Source: Asanoa hainanensis
GTDB taxonomy: Bacteria > Actinomycetota > Actinomycetes > Mycobacteriales > Micromonosporaceae
Assembly (NCBI RefSeq): GCF_900188485.1
Contig: NZ_FZPH01000003.1
Coordinates: forward strand, 496,001 to 560,000
Length of the DNA: 64,000 bases
Reading direction: 5' to 3'
The translations under genes were made by a program, and so were the position numbers. Below are positions 14,681-23,217 of this stretch, in pieces (the first letter of the stretch is position 1; each line of letters begins with the position of its first letter). Below the pieces are notes generated by a model, which was not told the origin of the DNA, ran no database searches, and worked only from the letters and a program-made list of their open reading frames with translations.

Positions 14681-17600
14681 TCAACCCGCCGATGGTGACG
14701 GCGGCGTCGTCGGCGGTGCCGGTGACCCGGTCGGTGTCGGCGTGGTGCCGGAGCCCACCGGGCGGTTGCTGGCCGTCCGCTGGGCCGCCTGGAACGCGTC
14801 GCTGGCCGTTTCCAGGTCCGCGAGGGCCTTGCCGTACCGCGCTAGGTCACCGGACGCCTGGGCGGCCTTCACCTCGTCGATGGCCGCCGACAACCGTGCG
14901 GCCGCGGCTGCCAGCTCCGGCGACATCGCGGGTGGCTGGTCGCCGGTGGGCGGCGGCGGCTGCTCGGGCGTCTCCGGCTGGCCCGGTGGTTGGCCGGTCT
15001 GCTGTCTCTGCGCGTCGCCCTTGGCCACCAGGTCCTTGATGCCCTGTTGCAGGCTGCTGGCCAGGACCGCGTTGGAACCGTCGCCGTAGGACAGCAGGAC
15101 CCGTTGCAGCAGCGGGTACGCGTTGTTCTGGTTGCTCTTCACGTAGACCGGCTCGACATAGAGCATGCCGTTGTCGAAGGGCAGCGACAGCAGGTTCCCG
15201 TACTGCACCGTGGCCTTGTTGTCGGCCGAGAGCAGCGAGAGCTGGCCACGTACGTCGGTGGCGTTGGTCATCTGTTGATGGACCTGGACAGGGCCCGCCA
15301 CGACCGTCTGGTCGGGCAGTTCCAGCGCCTCCAACTTCGGCTGGCCGTTCACGTACGACCCGGAGATGATCGCGGCCAGGTTCTGGCGGCCGCGTGGCGT
15401 GACCGCGGACGTGAGCTGGAACCGCGCCCCGTCCTGGCCCGGCATCTGCGTCATCAGGTAGTAGGGCGGCTGCTTCTGGCCCCTGTCCGGGTCGTCCGGC
15501 GCGTTCGGGACCTCCCAGTAGTCCTGCCCGGAGAAGAACTCGTTGGGCTCGGTCACGTGGTAGCGGGCCAGCAGGTCGCGCTGCACCTTGAACAGGTCGG
15601 CCGGGTAGCGCAGGTGGTCGCTGAGCTCCTGCGGGATCTCCGCCTTCGGCACGATCAGGTTGCCGCCGAAGGCCTGGTTCCAGGCCTTCAGGACGGGGTC
15701 CTTGTCGTCGTACTCGTAGAGCTTGACCGTCCCGTCGTACGCGTCGACGGTCGCCTTCACCGAGTTGCGGATGTAGTTGATCTCTTCCCGGGCCTGTGCG
15801 ACCACCGCACCGCTGGTGGTCAGCTCGTCGCTGGTCACCGACTGCAGGTTGACCCGCTCGGAGTTCGGGTAGGTGGCCGCGGTCGTGTAGCCGTCGACGA
15901 TCCAGACCACCCGACCACCGACCACCGCCGGGTACGGGTCGCCGTCAAGCTTGAGGAACGGCGCCACCTTGGCGACCCGGTCGCGCGGGTTGCGCACGTA
16001 CAGCAGCTTCGAGTTGTCGTTGACCGCCTCGGAAAGCAGGAAGTTGGTCTCCTGCATCTTCACCGTGTAGAGCAGCCGGCGGGCGAACGAGCCGATCGGG
16101 ACGCCGCCCGTGCCGTCGTACGTGTAGTACTGCTCGTCGTTGCCGGTCGGGCGGTCGAACTCGGCGTTGCTGCCGTTGCCGCGCGAGCCGACGACCGCGT
16201 AGTCGGCGTCGTCCATCTGCTCGCCGTAGTAGATCCGGGGCTGCTCGGTCTTGATCTCCTCGGTCGCCGACTGGCAGCCCGTGCCCTCGTCCGCGAGGAA
16301 GCCGGAGACGAACCTCGGCTGCTCCCGGCAGACCTCGTTGGCCGGTGCGGCCACCACGCCGTACCCGTGCGTGTAGATGGTGTGGCGGTTGAGCCAGTTG
16401 CTCTGCTGCGCGGTCAGGCCCGTCCGGTAGTTGATCTCCCGGACGCCGACCACGTAGTCCTGCGTCTTGCCGTCGACCGTGTAGCGGTCGATGTCGAGCT
16501 TGTCGCCGAAGTTGTAGAAGCCACGAGCCTGCTGGAGCTGCGTGTACGTCTCCGAGAGGAGCTGCGGGTCGAGCAGCCGGATGTTCGGCACGATCGAGGT
16601 GTCGGTGGCCAGGCTCGCGGGTGGCGGTTGACTGCTGCCCGGGTACGCGTTGATGTCGACGTCGGCTATCCCGAACGCGGCTCTGGTCGCCTCGATGCTG
16701 TTCTTGATGTACGGCCGCTCTTTGTCGATCGTGCTCGGGTTGACCGTGAAGCTCTGCACGGCCGACGGGTAGATGCCGCCGATCGCGACCGCCGAGATGC
16801 CGAGCAGGGCCAGCGAGACGCCCGGCCAGACCAGGTTCCGGATGAACGCGTTGGAGAACAGGATGATCGCGATCGCGACGACGATCGAGATGTAGCCGAG
16901 GATCTCCTTGGCCGGCAGCAGCGCGTTGACGTCGGCGTAACCGGCACCGTAGACCTTGGCGCCCTCGTTGTAGGACAGCAGCAGCGCGCGCCGGTCCAGC
17001 ACGTAGGCGACGGCCTTGAACAGCACGAAGACGGCGACCAGGGTGGTCAGGTGGGCGCGGGCCGCGTTGGTGATCCGGTCGCCGCCGCCCTGCAGGCGCA
17101 CGCCGCCGAAGATGTAGTGCACCGCCAGCGAGCCGATGACCGCGAGCACGACGGCGGTGAAGCCGACGCCGAGCAGGTATTTGTAGAACGGGTACTGGAA
17201 GACGTAGAACCCGACGTCGATATTGAAGATCGGGTCCTTGACGCCGAACGGCTGCGCGTTGCGGAACAGCATCCAGGTGTCCCACCGGCCCTGCGCGGAG
17301 AGCCCGGCGAACAGGCCGACCACGATCGAGACGACGGTGACCCAGGTGCCGATCCGCGGCGACAGCGCGACCCGGTAACGGTCGAGCGTCTGCTGCTCCG
17401 ACGAGTGCGGCCGCAGCAGCGGGCGGAGCCGGTAGGCCAGGTAGAGGTTGCCGCCGATCACGATCGCCATCGCCGCGCCGACCGCGAGGAACAACAGCAG
17501 GCGGGTGGTGAGCACGTCGGTGAAGACGGCGGTGTAGTGCACCTCGTCGAACCACAGCCAGTCGGTCCACGCGTTGACACCCCAACCGAGCAGGGTGAAC

Positions 17601-17683
17601 AACACGAAGACGCCGACCAGCACGCCGACCGTCACGCGGCCACGGCGGCTCATTCTCGGCAGGGGACTGCTACGCATGACCAC
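14681..17683 (-). CDS. UPF0182-family large membrane protein
   Basis: A 1000-residue protein matching UPF0182 (Rv3193c type). Seven membrane segments lie in residues ~15-320, for example VTVGVLVGVFVLFTLLGWGV and the WTDWLWFDEVHYTAVF motif. A long extracytoplasmic part follows, then a Pro/Thr/Gly-rich disordered tail (about residues 910-1000). Biochemical function is unknown. GTG 17683 has GGAG at suitable distance; ATG at 17677 is an alternative two codons in. In this lineage it neighbours ylbL, as here. Length is normal for the family. Confidence 0.9.
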   Translation of the reverse strand: MVMRSSPLPRMSRRGRVTVGVLVGVFVLFTLLGWGVNAWTDWLWFDEVHYTAVFTDVLTTRLLLFLAVGAAMAIVIGGNLYLAYRLRPLLRPHSSEQQTLDRYRVALSPRIGTWVTVVSIVVGLFAGLSAQGRWDTWMLFRNAQPFGVKDPIFNIDVGFYVFQYPFYKYLLGVGFTAVVLAVIGSLAVHYIFGGVRLQGGGDRITNAARAHLTTLVAVFVLFKAVAYVLDRRALLLSYNEGAKVYGAGYADVNALLPAKEILGYISIVVAIAIILFSNAFIRNLVWPGVSLALLGISAVAIGGIYPSAVQSFTVNPSTIDKERPYIKNSIEATRAAFGIADVDINAYPGSSQPPPASLATDTSIVPNIRLLDPQLLSETYTQLQQARGFYNFGDKLDIDRYTVDGKTQDYVVGVREINYRTGLTAQQSNWLNRHTIYTHGYGVVAAPANEVCREQPRFVSGFLADEGTGCQSATEEIKTEQPRIYYGEQMDDADYAVVGSRGNGSNAEFDRPTGNDEQYYTYDGTGGVPIGSFARRLLYTVKMQETNFLLSEAVNDNSKLLYVRNPRDRVAKVAPFLKLDGDPYPAVVGGRVVWIVDGYTTAATYPNSERVNLQSVTSDELTTSGAVVAQAREEINYIRNSVKATVDAYDGTVKLYEYDDKDPVLKAWNQAFGGNLIVPKAEIPQELSDHLRYPADLFKVQRDLLARYHVTEPNEFFSGQDYWEVPNAPDDPDRGQKQPPYYLMTQMPGQDGARFQLTSAVTPRGRQNLAAIISGSYVNGQPKLEALELPDQTVVAGPVQVHQQMTNATDVRGQLSLLSADNKATVQYGNLLSLPFDNGMLYVEPVYVKSNQNNAYPLLQRVLLSYGDGSNAVLASSLQQGIKDLVAKGDAQRQQTGQPPGQPETPEQPPPPTGDQPPAMSPELAAAAARLSAAIDEVKAAQASGDLARYGKALADLETASDAFQAAQRTASNRPVGSGTTPTPTGSPAPPTTPPSPSAG

Positions 17684-17738
17684 AGTTGGCTCCGCAACGC
17701 TTGGTTAGCTCAGGGGGCGGTGTTCAGACTACGGGGCG

Positions 17739-18752
17739 CTAGCACATGGGGGCTGGGCTGCCGGTCTTCAGCGAGTTGAGGGCGTCGAGCGCGTCGTCGA
17801 CGTTGCCCACCTTGTACATCGGCAGGCCGTCGACGGCGTTGTTCTTCGCTTCTTCGCAGTTGTCGGCGGGCACCAGGAAGGCGACCGCGCCGGCGTCCTT
17901 GGCGCCGACCAGTTTCTGCGGGATGCCACCGATCGGGCCGACGTTGCCCTGGTCGTCGATCGTGCCCGTACCAGCGATGATCTTGCCGCCGGTCAGGTCG
18001 TCGGCGCCGAGCTTGTCGATGATGCCGAGGGTGAACATCAGGCCGGCGCTGGGCCCGCCGATGTCTTCCAGGTCGAACTTGAGGTCGAACGGGTGCGGCT
18101 GCTTCTGCTCGATCTCGACGCCGATGCGCTGCTGCCCGTCGACCGTCTTCGGGGTGATCTGCGTTTCCGCCGCCTGGCCACCCCGGGTGTAGCCGATGGT
18201 GATCGTGCTGCCGGCCGGCTTGGCGCGGATCGCGTCGGTCAGGTCGGGCGCTGTCTTGACGGCCTTGCCGTCGACCGAGGTGATCACGTCACCCGCGTTG
18301 AGCAGCGAGTTGGCCGCGCCGTCCTTCGTGACGGACTTGACCGTGACCTGGATCGGGTAGCCGAGCTTGGTCAGCGCGGCCGTCTCGGCGCTGGTCTGCG
18401 ACGCCTGGAAGTCCTCGGCGTTCTGCTGCTCGACCTGCTGCTCGGTCTGGTCGGGCGGGTAGATCAACTCCTTGGGCACGACGGCCTGCTTGTCGGAGAA
18501 CCAGCCGGCGATCGCGGGGAGGAGCTTGGTCTCCGGCGACACCTTGACGGTGGTCAGCCGGAGCTGCCCGGCGGAGGAGAAGGTCTGGGTGCCGGAGATC
18601 TGGATGACCTCTTTGTCGGCCTCTTTGCCCAGGGTGTTGACGGTGGGGCCAGGACCGAGCACGACGTACGGAACCGGGGCGGAAAGCACCCCGAAGCTCA
18701 GCAGCACCGTGATCACGGCACCGAGCAGAACCGTCACGCCACGACTTTTCAT
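17739..18752 (-). CDS. ylbL: YlbL-type PDZ and Lon-like serine protease
   Basis: A 337-residue membrane-anchored protein. The N-terminal segment (about 6-27) is a signal anchor. A PDZ domain follows (about 135-210, SLLNAGDVITSVDGK), then a Lon S16-type proteolytic domain (about 220-330) with Ser235 in GGPSAG and the probable catalytic Lys in GGIPQKLVGAK. Homologues in Bacillus (YlbL) and mycobacteria (Rv3194c) are extracytoplasmic Ser-Lys proteases implicated in DNA-damage recovery. The gene starts 103 bases from the divergent metalloprotease gene. Confidence 0.9.
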   Translation of the reverse strand: MKSRGVTVLLGAVITVLLSFGVLSAPVPYVVLGPGPTVNTLGKEADKEVIQISGTQTFSSAGQLRLTTVKVSPETKLLPAIAGWFSDKQAVVPKELIYPPDQTEQQVEQQNAEDFQASQTSAETAALTKLGYPIQVTVKSVTKDGAANSLLNAGDVITSVDGKAVKTAPDLTDAIRAKPAGSTITIGYTRGGQAAETQITPKTVDGQQRIGVEIEQKQPHPFDLKFDLEDIGGPSAGLMFTLGIIDKLGADDLTGGKIIAGTGTIDDQGNVGPIGGIPQKLVGAKDAGAVAFLVPADNCEEAKNNAVDGLPMYKVGNVDDALDALNSLKTGSPAPMC

Positions 18753-18855
18753 GGCGGGAAGCGTACCGAGCGTCCCTGAATGGCGTTCCCCGAGTTCTCC
18801 CTGGGCTTAAGCACGCGGTACGGTCCCGCGCGCCCGACGCGCGTACCGTTGACAT

Positions 18856-20133
18856 GTGCCTGATATTCCGTTTGGCTTCGCGCTCCCGGGCGGCCAGCCG
18901 CCGGACCCCAACGACCCGCAGCAGATGCAGCAGTTCATGGCCCAACTGCAGCAGCTGCTGGCGTCCCCGGGCTCCGGCCCGGTCAACTGGGACCTGGCCC
19001 GCCAGGTAGCCGCCGCACAGCTGGCCCAGGCCGGTGACCCCGCCGTCTCGCCGTACGAGCGAAACGCTGTCGAAGAGGTCCTCCGCCTGGCTGATCTCTG
19101 GCTCGAGCAGGCGGTTTCCCTGCCCTCGGGCGTCAAGACCGCCGTCGCCTGGAACCGCAACGAGTGGATCTTCCGGACGCTCGACGTCTGGCAGAAGCTC
19201 TGCAACCCGGTGGCCGGCCGCATGGTCAACGCGATGGGCGACCTGGTGCCGCCGGAGGCCCGCGCCCAGCTCGGCCCGATGCAGTCGATGGTCACCACGC
19301 TGGGCGGGGCGCTGTTCGGCGGCCAGCTCGGCCAGGCCCTCGGCTCGCTCGCGGCCGAGGTGCTCTCGGCGGGCGACATCGGCCTGCCGCTCGGGCCCGC
19401 CGGCACGGGTGCGCTGATCCCGGCCAACATCCGCGAGTTCGCCACCGGCCTGGAGCTGCCGGAAGACGAGGTGCGGCTCTACGTCGCGCTGCGCGAGGCC
19501 GCGCACCAGCGGCTCTTCGAGCACGTCCCCTGGCTCCGTGGCCACATCCTCAACTCGATCGAGACCTACGCCAACGGCATCACGGTCAACCGCGAGGCGA
19601 TCGAAGAGGCGATGGGCCGCATCGACCCGACCAACCCGGAGTCGATGCAGGAGCTGGCCATGGAGGGCATCTTCGCGCCCGAGGACACCCCGGCACAGCA
19701 GGCCTCGCTGGCCCGCCTGGAGACCACGCTCGCCCTGGTCGAGGGCTGGGTCGGGCACGTGGTCGACATGGCCGTCGGCGACCGGCTGCCCAACGTGGTG
19801 CGGCTGGCCGAGGCGTTCCGGCGCCGCCGGGCCGCCGGTGGTCCGGCCGAGCAGACCTTCGCGGCGCTGGTGGGCCTCGAGCTGCGGCCACGCCGGCTCC
19901 GCGAGGCGGCGGCGCTCTGGGCCGCGGTCACCGAGCACCGGGGCGTGCAGGGCCGCGACTCGCTGTGGGACCACCCCGACCTGCTGCCGTCCGGCGACGA
20001 TTTCGGGGACCCGGAGGCGTTCGCCCGCGCCCAGTTCGACAATGGCGGGCTCGGCGACTTCGACGACCTGGGCGACATCGACTTCGGCGACTCCGAAGGG
20101 CCCAAGGAAAACCCGCCGGGCGAGGACAAATAG
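18856..20133 (+). CDS. Zinc-dependent metalloprotease-like protein (DUF2342 family)
   Basis: A 425-residue protein of the actinobacterial DUF2342 family (Rv3195 type). The N-terminus is Pro/Gln-rich (PDPNDPQQMQQFMAQLQQLL). The putative metal site is AAHQRLFEHV with His217 and Glu222-His223, followed by PWLRGHI. The last 50 residues are acidic and probably disordered (GDFDDLGDIDFGD). Some databases call it F420-biosynthesis associated; direct evidence of protease activity is lacking. GTG 18856 begins VPDIPFGF. Divergent from ylbL. Confidence 0.85.
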   Translation: MPDIPFGFALPGGQPPDPNDPQQMQQFMAQLQQLLASPGSGPVNWDLARQVAAAQLAQAGDPAVSPYERNAVEEVLRLADLWLEQAVSLPSGVKTAVAWNRNEWIFRTLDVWQKLCNPVAGRMVNAMGDLVPPEARAQLGPMQSMVTTLGGALFGGQLGQALGSLAAEVLSAGDIGLPLGPAGTGALIPANIREFATGLELPEDEVRLYVALREAAHQRLFEHVPWLRGHILNSIETYANGITVNREAIEEAMGRIDPTNPESMQELAMEGIFAPEDTPAQQASLARLETTLALVEGWVGHVVDMAVGDRLPNVVRLAEAFRRRRAAGGPAEQTFAALVGLELRPRRLREAAALWAAVTEHRGVQGRDSLWDHPDLLPSGDDFGDPEAFARAQFDNGGLGDFDDLGDIDFGDSEGPKENPPGEDK

Positions 20134-20141
20134 CCATTACT

Positions 20142-20174
20142 CGGGTTCGCGGTGGTCCGGACCGTTCCTCCCGC
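20142..20174. repeat. Dispersed 33-bp repeat, copy 1
   Basis: The 33 bases from 20142 recur in inverted orientation at 26952-26984 with one mismatch. Both copies lie in non-coding DNA and contain GGTCCGGACC, a palindrome. The bases after it (CGCTCCGCTGCGCTCCGCT) have a degenerate counterpart beside the other copy. Confidence 0.75.
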
Positions 20175-20198
20175 GAGAGATCGCTCCGCTGCGCTCCG

Positions 20199-20227
20199 CT
20201 TGCCAGGCCCGTCGTGGGCCTGGCAAG
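20199..20227. terminator. Convergent terminator
   Basis: CTTGCCAGGCCC (20199-20210) pairs exactly with 20216-20227 around a five-base loop. It lies between the convergent metalloprotease and ABC1 kinase genes and can serve both. Confidence 0.75.
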
Positions 20228-20231
20228 TGCC

Positions 20232-21560
20232 TTATGGGACCGGAGCGAAGCCCGGCACCCACTCCTCGACGATCGAGCGGTAGGGCGCCTTGGCCTCGAG
20301 CTGGCAGAGGACGCCGATCGAGCCGAGGGTGACCCGGTGGATCAGCAGGTACGACGGCGGCAGGTTGAGCTGGCGGCTGAGCTGGAAGGCCGGTGACTTC
20401 GGGCTGGCCAGCCGCGCCGCCTCCCCGCGCAGCCAGGCGCGGGTGAACTGGAACTCGTCGCCGGCCAGCGGGTCCAGCATCGGCAGCAGGAAGTTGAGCA
20501 CGGCTTCGGCGTCGATGTCCTGTTCGAGGCGCAGGAAGCCCTCCTCGCGCAGCCCTTCGACCACCGCGTCCGCCTCGTGGGCCAGCGCCAGCCGGGTCAG
20601 CCGGCCGACGGGCTCGGGCAGGCCCTCGGGCAGCCGGGCGACAGCACCGAAGTCGACCACACCGAGCCGCCCGTCCGGCATCAGCCGGAAGTTGCCGGGG
20701 TGCGGGTCGGCGTGCAGCATCCGGGCCCGGGCCGGGGCGGAGAAGTGCAGGGTCGCCATACGCGCGCCGGCGAGGTCGCGCTCCTCCTGGTCGCCGCCGG
20801 CGATGATCTTCGAGAGCGGCATGCCTTCGATCCACTCGGTGACCAGCACCCGGGGCGCCTGGGCCACCACCTTGGGAACGAGGATCTCGGCGTCATCGGC
20901 GTACGCGGCCGCGAACGCCCGCTGCGCCTTCGCCTCGAGCTCGTAGTCGAGCTCCTCGCTGATCCGGGCCCGCAGCTCGACCAGCAGCGGCTTGATGTCG
21001 AGCCCGGGCTGGATGGCCTTGAACATCGCGCCGAGCCGGGAGAGCTGCTTGAGGTCACTGAGCAGGGCGTCGCCGGCGCCGGGGTACTGGATCTTCACCG
21101 CGACCGGCCGCCCACCCTTGGCGCGGCCCTTCCAGAGCGCCTTGTGCACCTGCCCGATACTCGCGGCGGCGGCCGGTTGGTCGTCGAACTCGAGGAAGTG
21201 CCTGCGCCAGTCGGGCCCGAGCTGGTCGGCGAGCACCCGGTGGACGCTGGCGGCCGGGAGCGGCGGGGCGGACTCCTGGAGCTTGGTGAGGGCCTGGCGG
21301 TAGGGACCGGCCATCTCCTCGGGCAGCGCGGCCTCGAAGACGGACAGCGCCTGCCCGAACTTCATCGCTCCGCCCTTGAGCTGGCCCAGCACGGCGAAGA
21401 CCTGATCGGCGGTGCGCTGCTGCAACTCGGCGGAGATCGCATCGGACGCCATGCCGGTCATCCGCTTGCCGAAGCCCAACATGGCCCGCCCGGCGAAGCC
21501 GAGTGGGAGAGAAGCGAGCTTGGCAGTCCGGGTAACGGCCTGGCGCGGGATGTCGCTCAC
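20232..21560 (-). CDS. ABC1/AarF/UbiB-family atypical kinase
   Basis: A 442-residue protein of the ABC1 (Rv3197) family. Visible elements are the KxGQ motif MKFGQALS, the nucleotide-binding Lys in VAVKIQYPG, the Glu-rich LRARISEELDYELEA, the catalytic loop HADPHPGNFRL and the metal-binding VVDFGAVA. The family are atypical kinases or ATPases linked to quinone and lipid handling and, in mycobacteria, reported in macrolide resistance. GTG 21560 (VSDIPRQAV) was chosen by family length; no strong ribosome binding site is visible. Same strand as the ThiF-like gene 37 bases upstream. Confidence 0.87.
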   Translation of the reverse strand: MSDIPRQAVTRTAKLASLPLGFAGRAMLGFGKRMTGMASDAISAELQQRTADQVFAVLGQLKGGAMKFGQALSVFEAALPEEMAGPYRQALTKLQESAPPLPAASVHRVLADQLGPDWRRHFLEFDDQPAAAASIGQVHKALWKGRAKGGRPVAVKIQYPGAGDALLSDLKQLSRLGAMFKAIQPGLDIKPLLVELRARISEELDYELEAKAQRAFAAAYADDAEILVPKVVAQAPRVLVTEWIEGMPLSKIIAGGDQEERDLAGARMATLHFSAPARARMLHADPHPGNFRLMPDGRLGVVDFGAVARLPEGLPEPVGRLTRLALAHEADAVVEGLREEGFLRLEQDIDAEAVLNFLLPMLDPLAGDEFQFTRAWLRGEAARLASPKSPAFQLSRQLNLPPSYLLIHRVTLGSIGVLCQLEAKAPYRSIVEEWVPGFAPVP

Positions 21561-21597
21561 CAGATCATTGTGACTGACAGTTTCCGGACACCCAAGA

Positions 21598-22833
21598 TCA
21601 TAATTGGGTCTGTACGCACGAACATCGCGGATGTGCCGGCCAGTGGCGCCACCACAGGTCACCTGGGGAGACGACGGTCACCGCCCCGCCGATGGTCCGC
21701 GGCGCACCACCGTCGATATAAGTCAGCACCTCGTGAGCGGCGAGCGCGGCCGCCGTCATGATCGCGACCAGGCCACCGGCCTCGGCGGGCGGCGGCGCGG
21801 TGGCCAGCCCGGCCGCGAGGCCCGACCAGCCCGGGTCGCGGTCGGTCCGGTGCTGGTCGAGGCAGCCCAGGCAGGGTGAGCCGCCGGGCTCGACGAACGG
21901 CCCGATCACCGGAACGCCGTCGTGCAGCTCGACGGCGAGCATGGCCTGGCCGCGCCTGCGGAGAGCGGCGGCGGCCAGCTCTGCGGGCTGCTGCGCGCCG
22001 ACCTGGACGATGATGTGCGCCCTCGCCCGGCCGGGTCGGGCACCGGCGGCCACGACCACCTCGGCCACGGCGGAGAACCGCGGCTTCCCGACGGCGCCGG
22101 GGTCAAGGCCTAGCACGGCTTCCGCGGGTCGAACGATCCCCGCCAGATCCGGCCGGACATGCCCAACCCCAGACCGGGCCAGCGCGATAGCGATCGGCGT
22201 GGCCAGCCGACCACGACCGGTAACCACAACCCGAGCGGCGGCCCGCTGCCGCAGCACCTGAGCGGGCGTGAGCAACCCAACGGTGGCCTTCCCCACAGCC
22301 CGCCGTCCGGACCCGGCGGCCGATCCCTTCACGACATCAGCACGTCCGGGCTCTGGTTCGGACGAGACGACATGGCCTTTTCGCCGTACGAGATCGGTTC
22401 TGGTGGGTTTGGGGGTTGGTGTGGTCAACGGGCCGCGTAGGGACCAGCGGCCCGGCAGCCGGTGGTCGGCCCGGCGGAGGGCCAGTGCGGCCGCCTCAGC
22501 GCGCAGGTGGGGCGCGGCGCCGGGTGGGGTCAGGGTGTGTGCGGCCACCAGCAGGCCGTGGGCGTGCAGCGTGACCAGCAGGGCGCGGACGTCACCCGGA
22601 CGGACGCCCAGGCGCTCGGCGGCGGCCAGAACCTGTCGCTCGGTGTGCGTGCCGTCGAGCAGGTCGAGCACCTCCGCGGTCCGCTCGGAGGGCAGCTCGA
22701 CCAGCACCGCAGGCCCTGGGTCGAGGCCGAACTGCAGCGTGCGGGGCCCGCGCCGCAGGCGGGTCAGGCCGGGCAGCAGGGTCGGTCGGAGCAACCCGAT
22801 GGTCGTCACGACGTAACAGAATGTCACCGTCAC
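21598..22833 (-). CDS. ThiF-like / TOMM cyclodehydratase-type protein (orphan)
   Basis: A 411-residue protein with the layout of the TOMM leader-binding/E1-like family. The N-terminal part (about 20-120) is a winged helix-like leader-binding segment (PAVLVELPSERTAEVLDLLDGTHTERQVL). From about 190 a degenerate ThiF-like Rossmann region follows, and SPCLGCLDQHRTDRDPGW near residue 305 carries the usual CxxC with a second Cys pair near the C-terminus (RCSCV). No YcaO, dehydrogenase or precursor gene is next to it, so it is an orphan; related genes occur at this place in other actinomycetes. GTG 22833 is uncertain; a GTG lies 9 codons in. Function unknown. Confidence 0.75.
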   Translation of the reverse strand: MTVTFCYVVTTIGLLRPTLLPGLTRLRRGPRTLQFGLDPGPAVLVELPSERTAEVLDLLDGTHTERQVLAAAERLGVRPGDVRALLVTLHAHGLLVAAHTLTPPGAAPHLRAEAAALALRRADHRLPGRWSLRGPLTTPTPKPTRTDLVRRKGHVVSSEPEPGRADVVKGSAAGSGRRAVGKATVGLLTPAQVLRQRAAARVVVTGRGRLATPIAIALARSGVGHVRPDLAGIVRPAEAVLGLDPGAVGKPRFSAVAEVVVAAGARPGRARAHIIVQVGAQQPAELAAAALRRRGQAMLAVELHDGVPVIGPFVEPGGSPCLGCLDQHRTDRDPGWSGLAAGLATAPPPAEAGGLVAIMTAAALAAHEVLTYIDGGAPRTIGGAVTVVSPGDLWWRHWPAHPRCSCVQTQL

Positions 22834-22851
22834 CTAGCGGCCATCGGCTCG

Positions 22852-22860
22852 TTGTCCACA
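22852..22860 (+). promoter_or_regulatory. DnaA box 1 (one mismatch)
   Basis: TTGTCCACA differs from the consensus DnaA box TTATCCACA by one base. It lies 19 bases from the ThiF-like start and 32 bp from the next box. Confidence 0.6.
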
Positions 22861-22883
22861 GGTGGCGGGTCATGTACACGGGG

Positions 22884-22892
22884 TTATCCACA
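22884..22892 (+). promoter_or_regulatory. DnaA box 2 (perfect)
   Basis: TTATCCACA is a perfect consensus DnaA box. It has the same orientation as the other two and lies 21 bp from box 3. Confidence 0.75.
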
Positions 22893-22904
22893 ACTTCCGG
22901 CGGG

Positions 22905-22913
22905 TTATCCACA
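22905..22913 (+). promoter_or_regulatory. DnaA box 3 (perfect)
   Basis: A second perfect TTATCCACA. Start-to-start spacings of 32 and 21 bp place all three boxes on the same face of the helix. Confidence 0.75.
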
Positions 22914-22973
22914 ACCAGCCAGTAACCTGACCGCCCGATCTTGATGACACTCCGTATTCGTACCGAGACGCCG

Positions 22974-23001
22974 GAGAGGACGGCCGGCTGGCCGCCCTCT
23001 C
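22974..23001 (-). terminator. Hairpin after the DUF5679 gene
   Basis: GAGAGG-A-CGGCC and GGCCG-C-CCTCTC form a stem with one mismatch and a GGCT loop, about 50 bases after the stop of the small zinc-ribbon gene on the minus strand. Confidence 0.65.
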
Positions 23002-23049
23002 CCGTCGTTGCGTCAACACACCGGCCTGCGGCCGGAGCGGAACTCCCGG

Positions 23050-23217
23050 TCAGACCTTCGCCTTGCCGAGGATCCGGTTGACAGTGGTGCCACAAACCGG
23101 GCACTTGCCCTTGGCCATGTTCATACCGGTCTTCGACACCTCGACGGTGCCAGTGAAGTCCCGCTTCTCCTTGCACTTGACGCAATACCCGTTGTAGGTC
23201 TGGGCCTTGTCGGCCAC
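23050..23217 (-). CDS. DUF5679 zinc-ribbon protein
   Basis: A 55-residue protein with two CxxC pairs: YCVKCKEKRDF (residues 11-21) and KCPVCGTTVNRILGK (38-52). This matches DUF5679, a small actinobacterial zinc ribbon of unknown function. AGGAGGGCATC before the GTG is a strong ribosome binding site and fixes the start. Two palindromes lie 86-117 bases upstream, and a hairpin terminator follows, so it is a single-gene unit. Basic residues suggest nucleic-acid or ribosome contact, which is inference. Confidence 0.85.
   Translation of the reverse strand: MADKAQTYNGYCVKCKEKRDFTGTVEVSKTGMNMAKGKCPVCGTTVNRILGKAKV

Noticed and set aside
14990-17779. A 929-codon plus-strand frame opposite the UPF0182 gene.
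   Set aside because: It is the antisense shadow of a well-supported membrane protein and has biased Val/Arg/Asp composition without domains.
22852-22913. The DnaA boxes as the chromosomal origin.
   Set aside because: There is no dnaA, dnaN, rpmH or parAB nearby, only three boxes and no AT-rich unwinding element.
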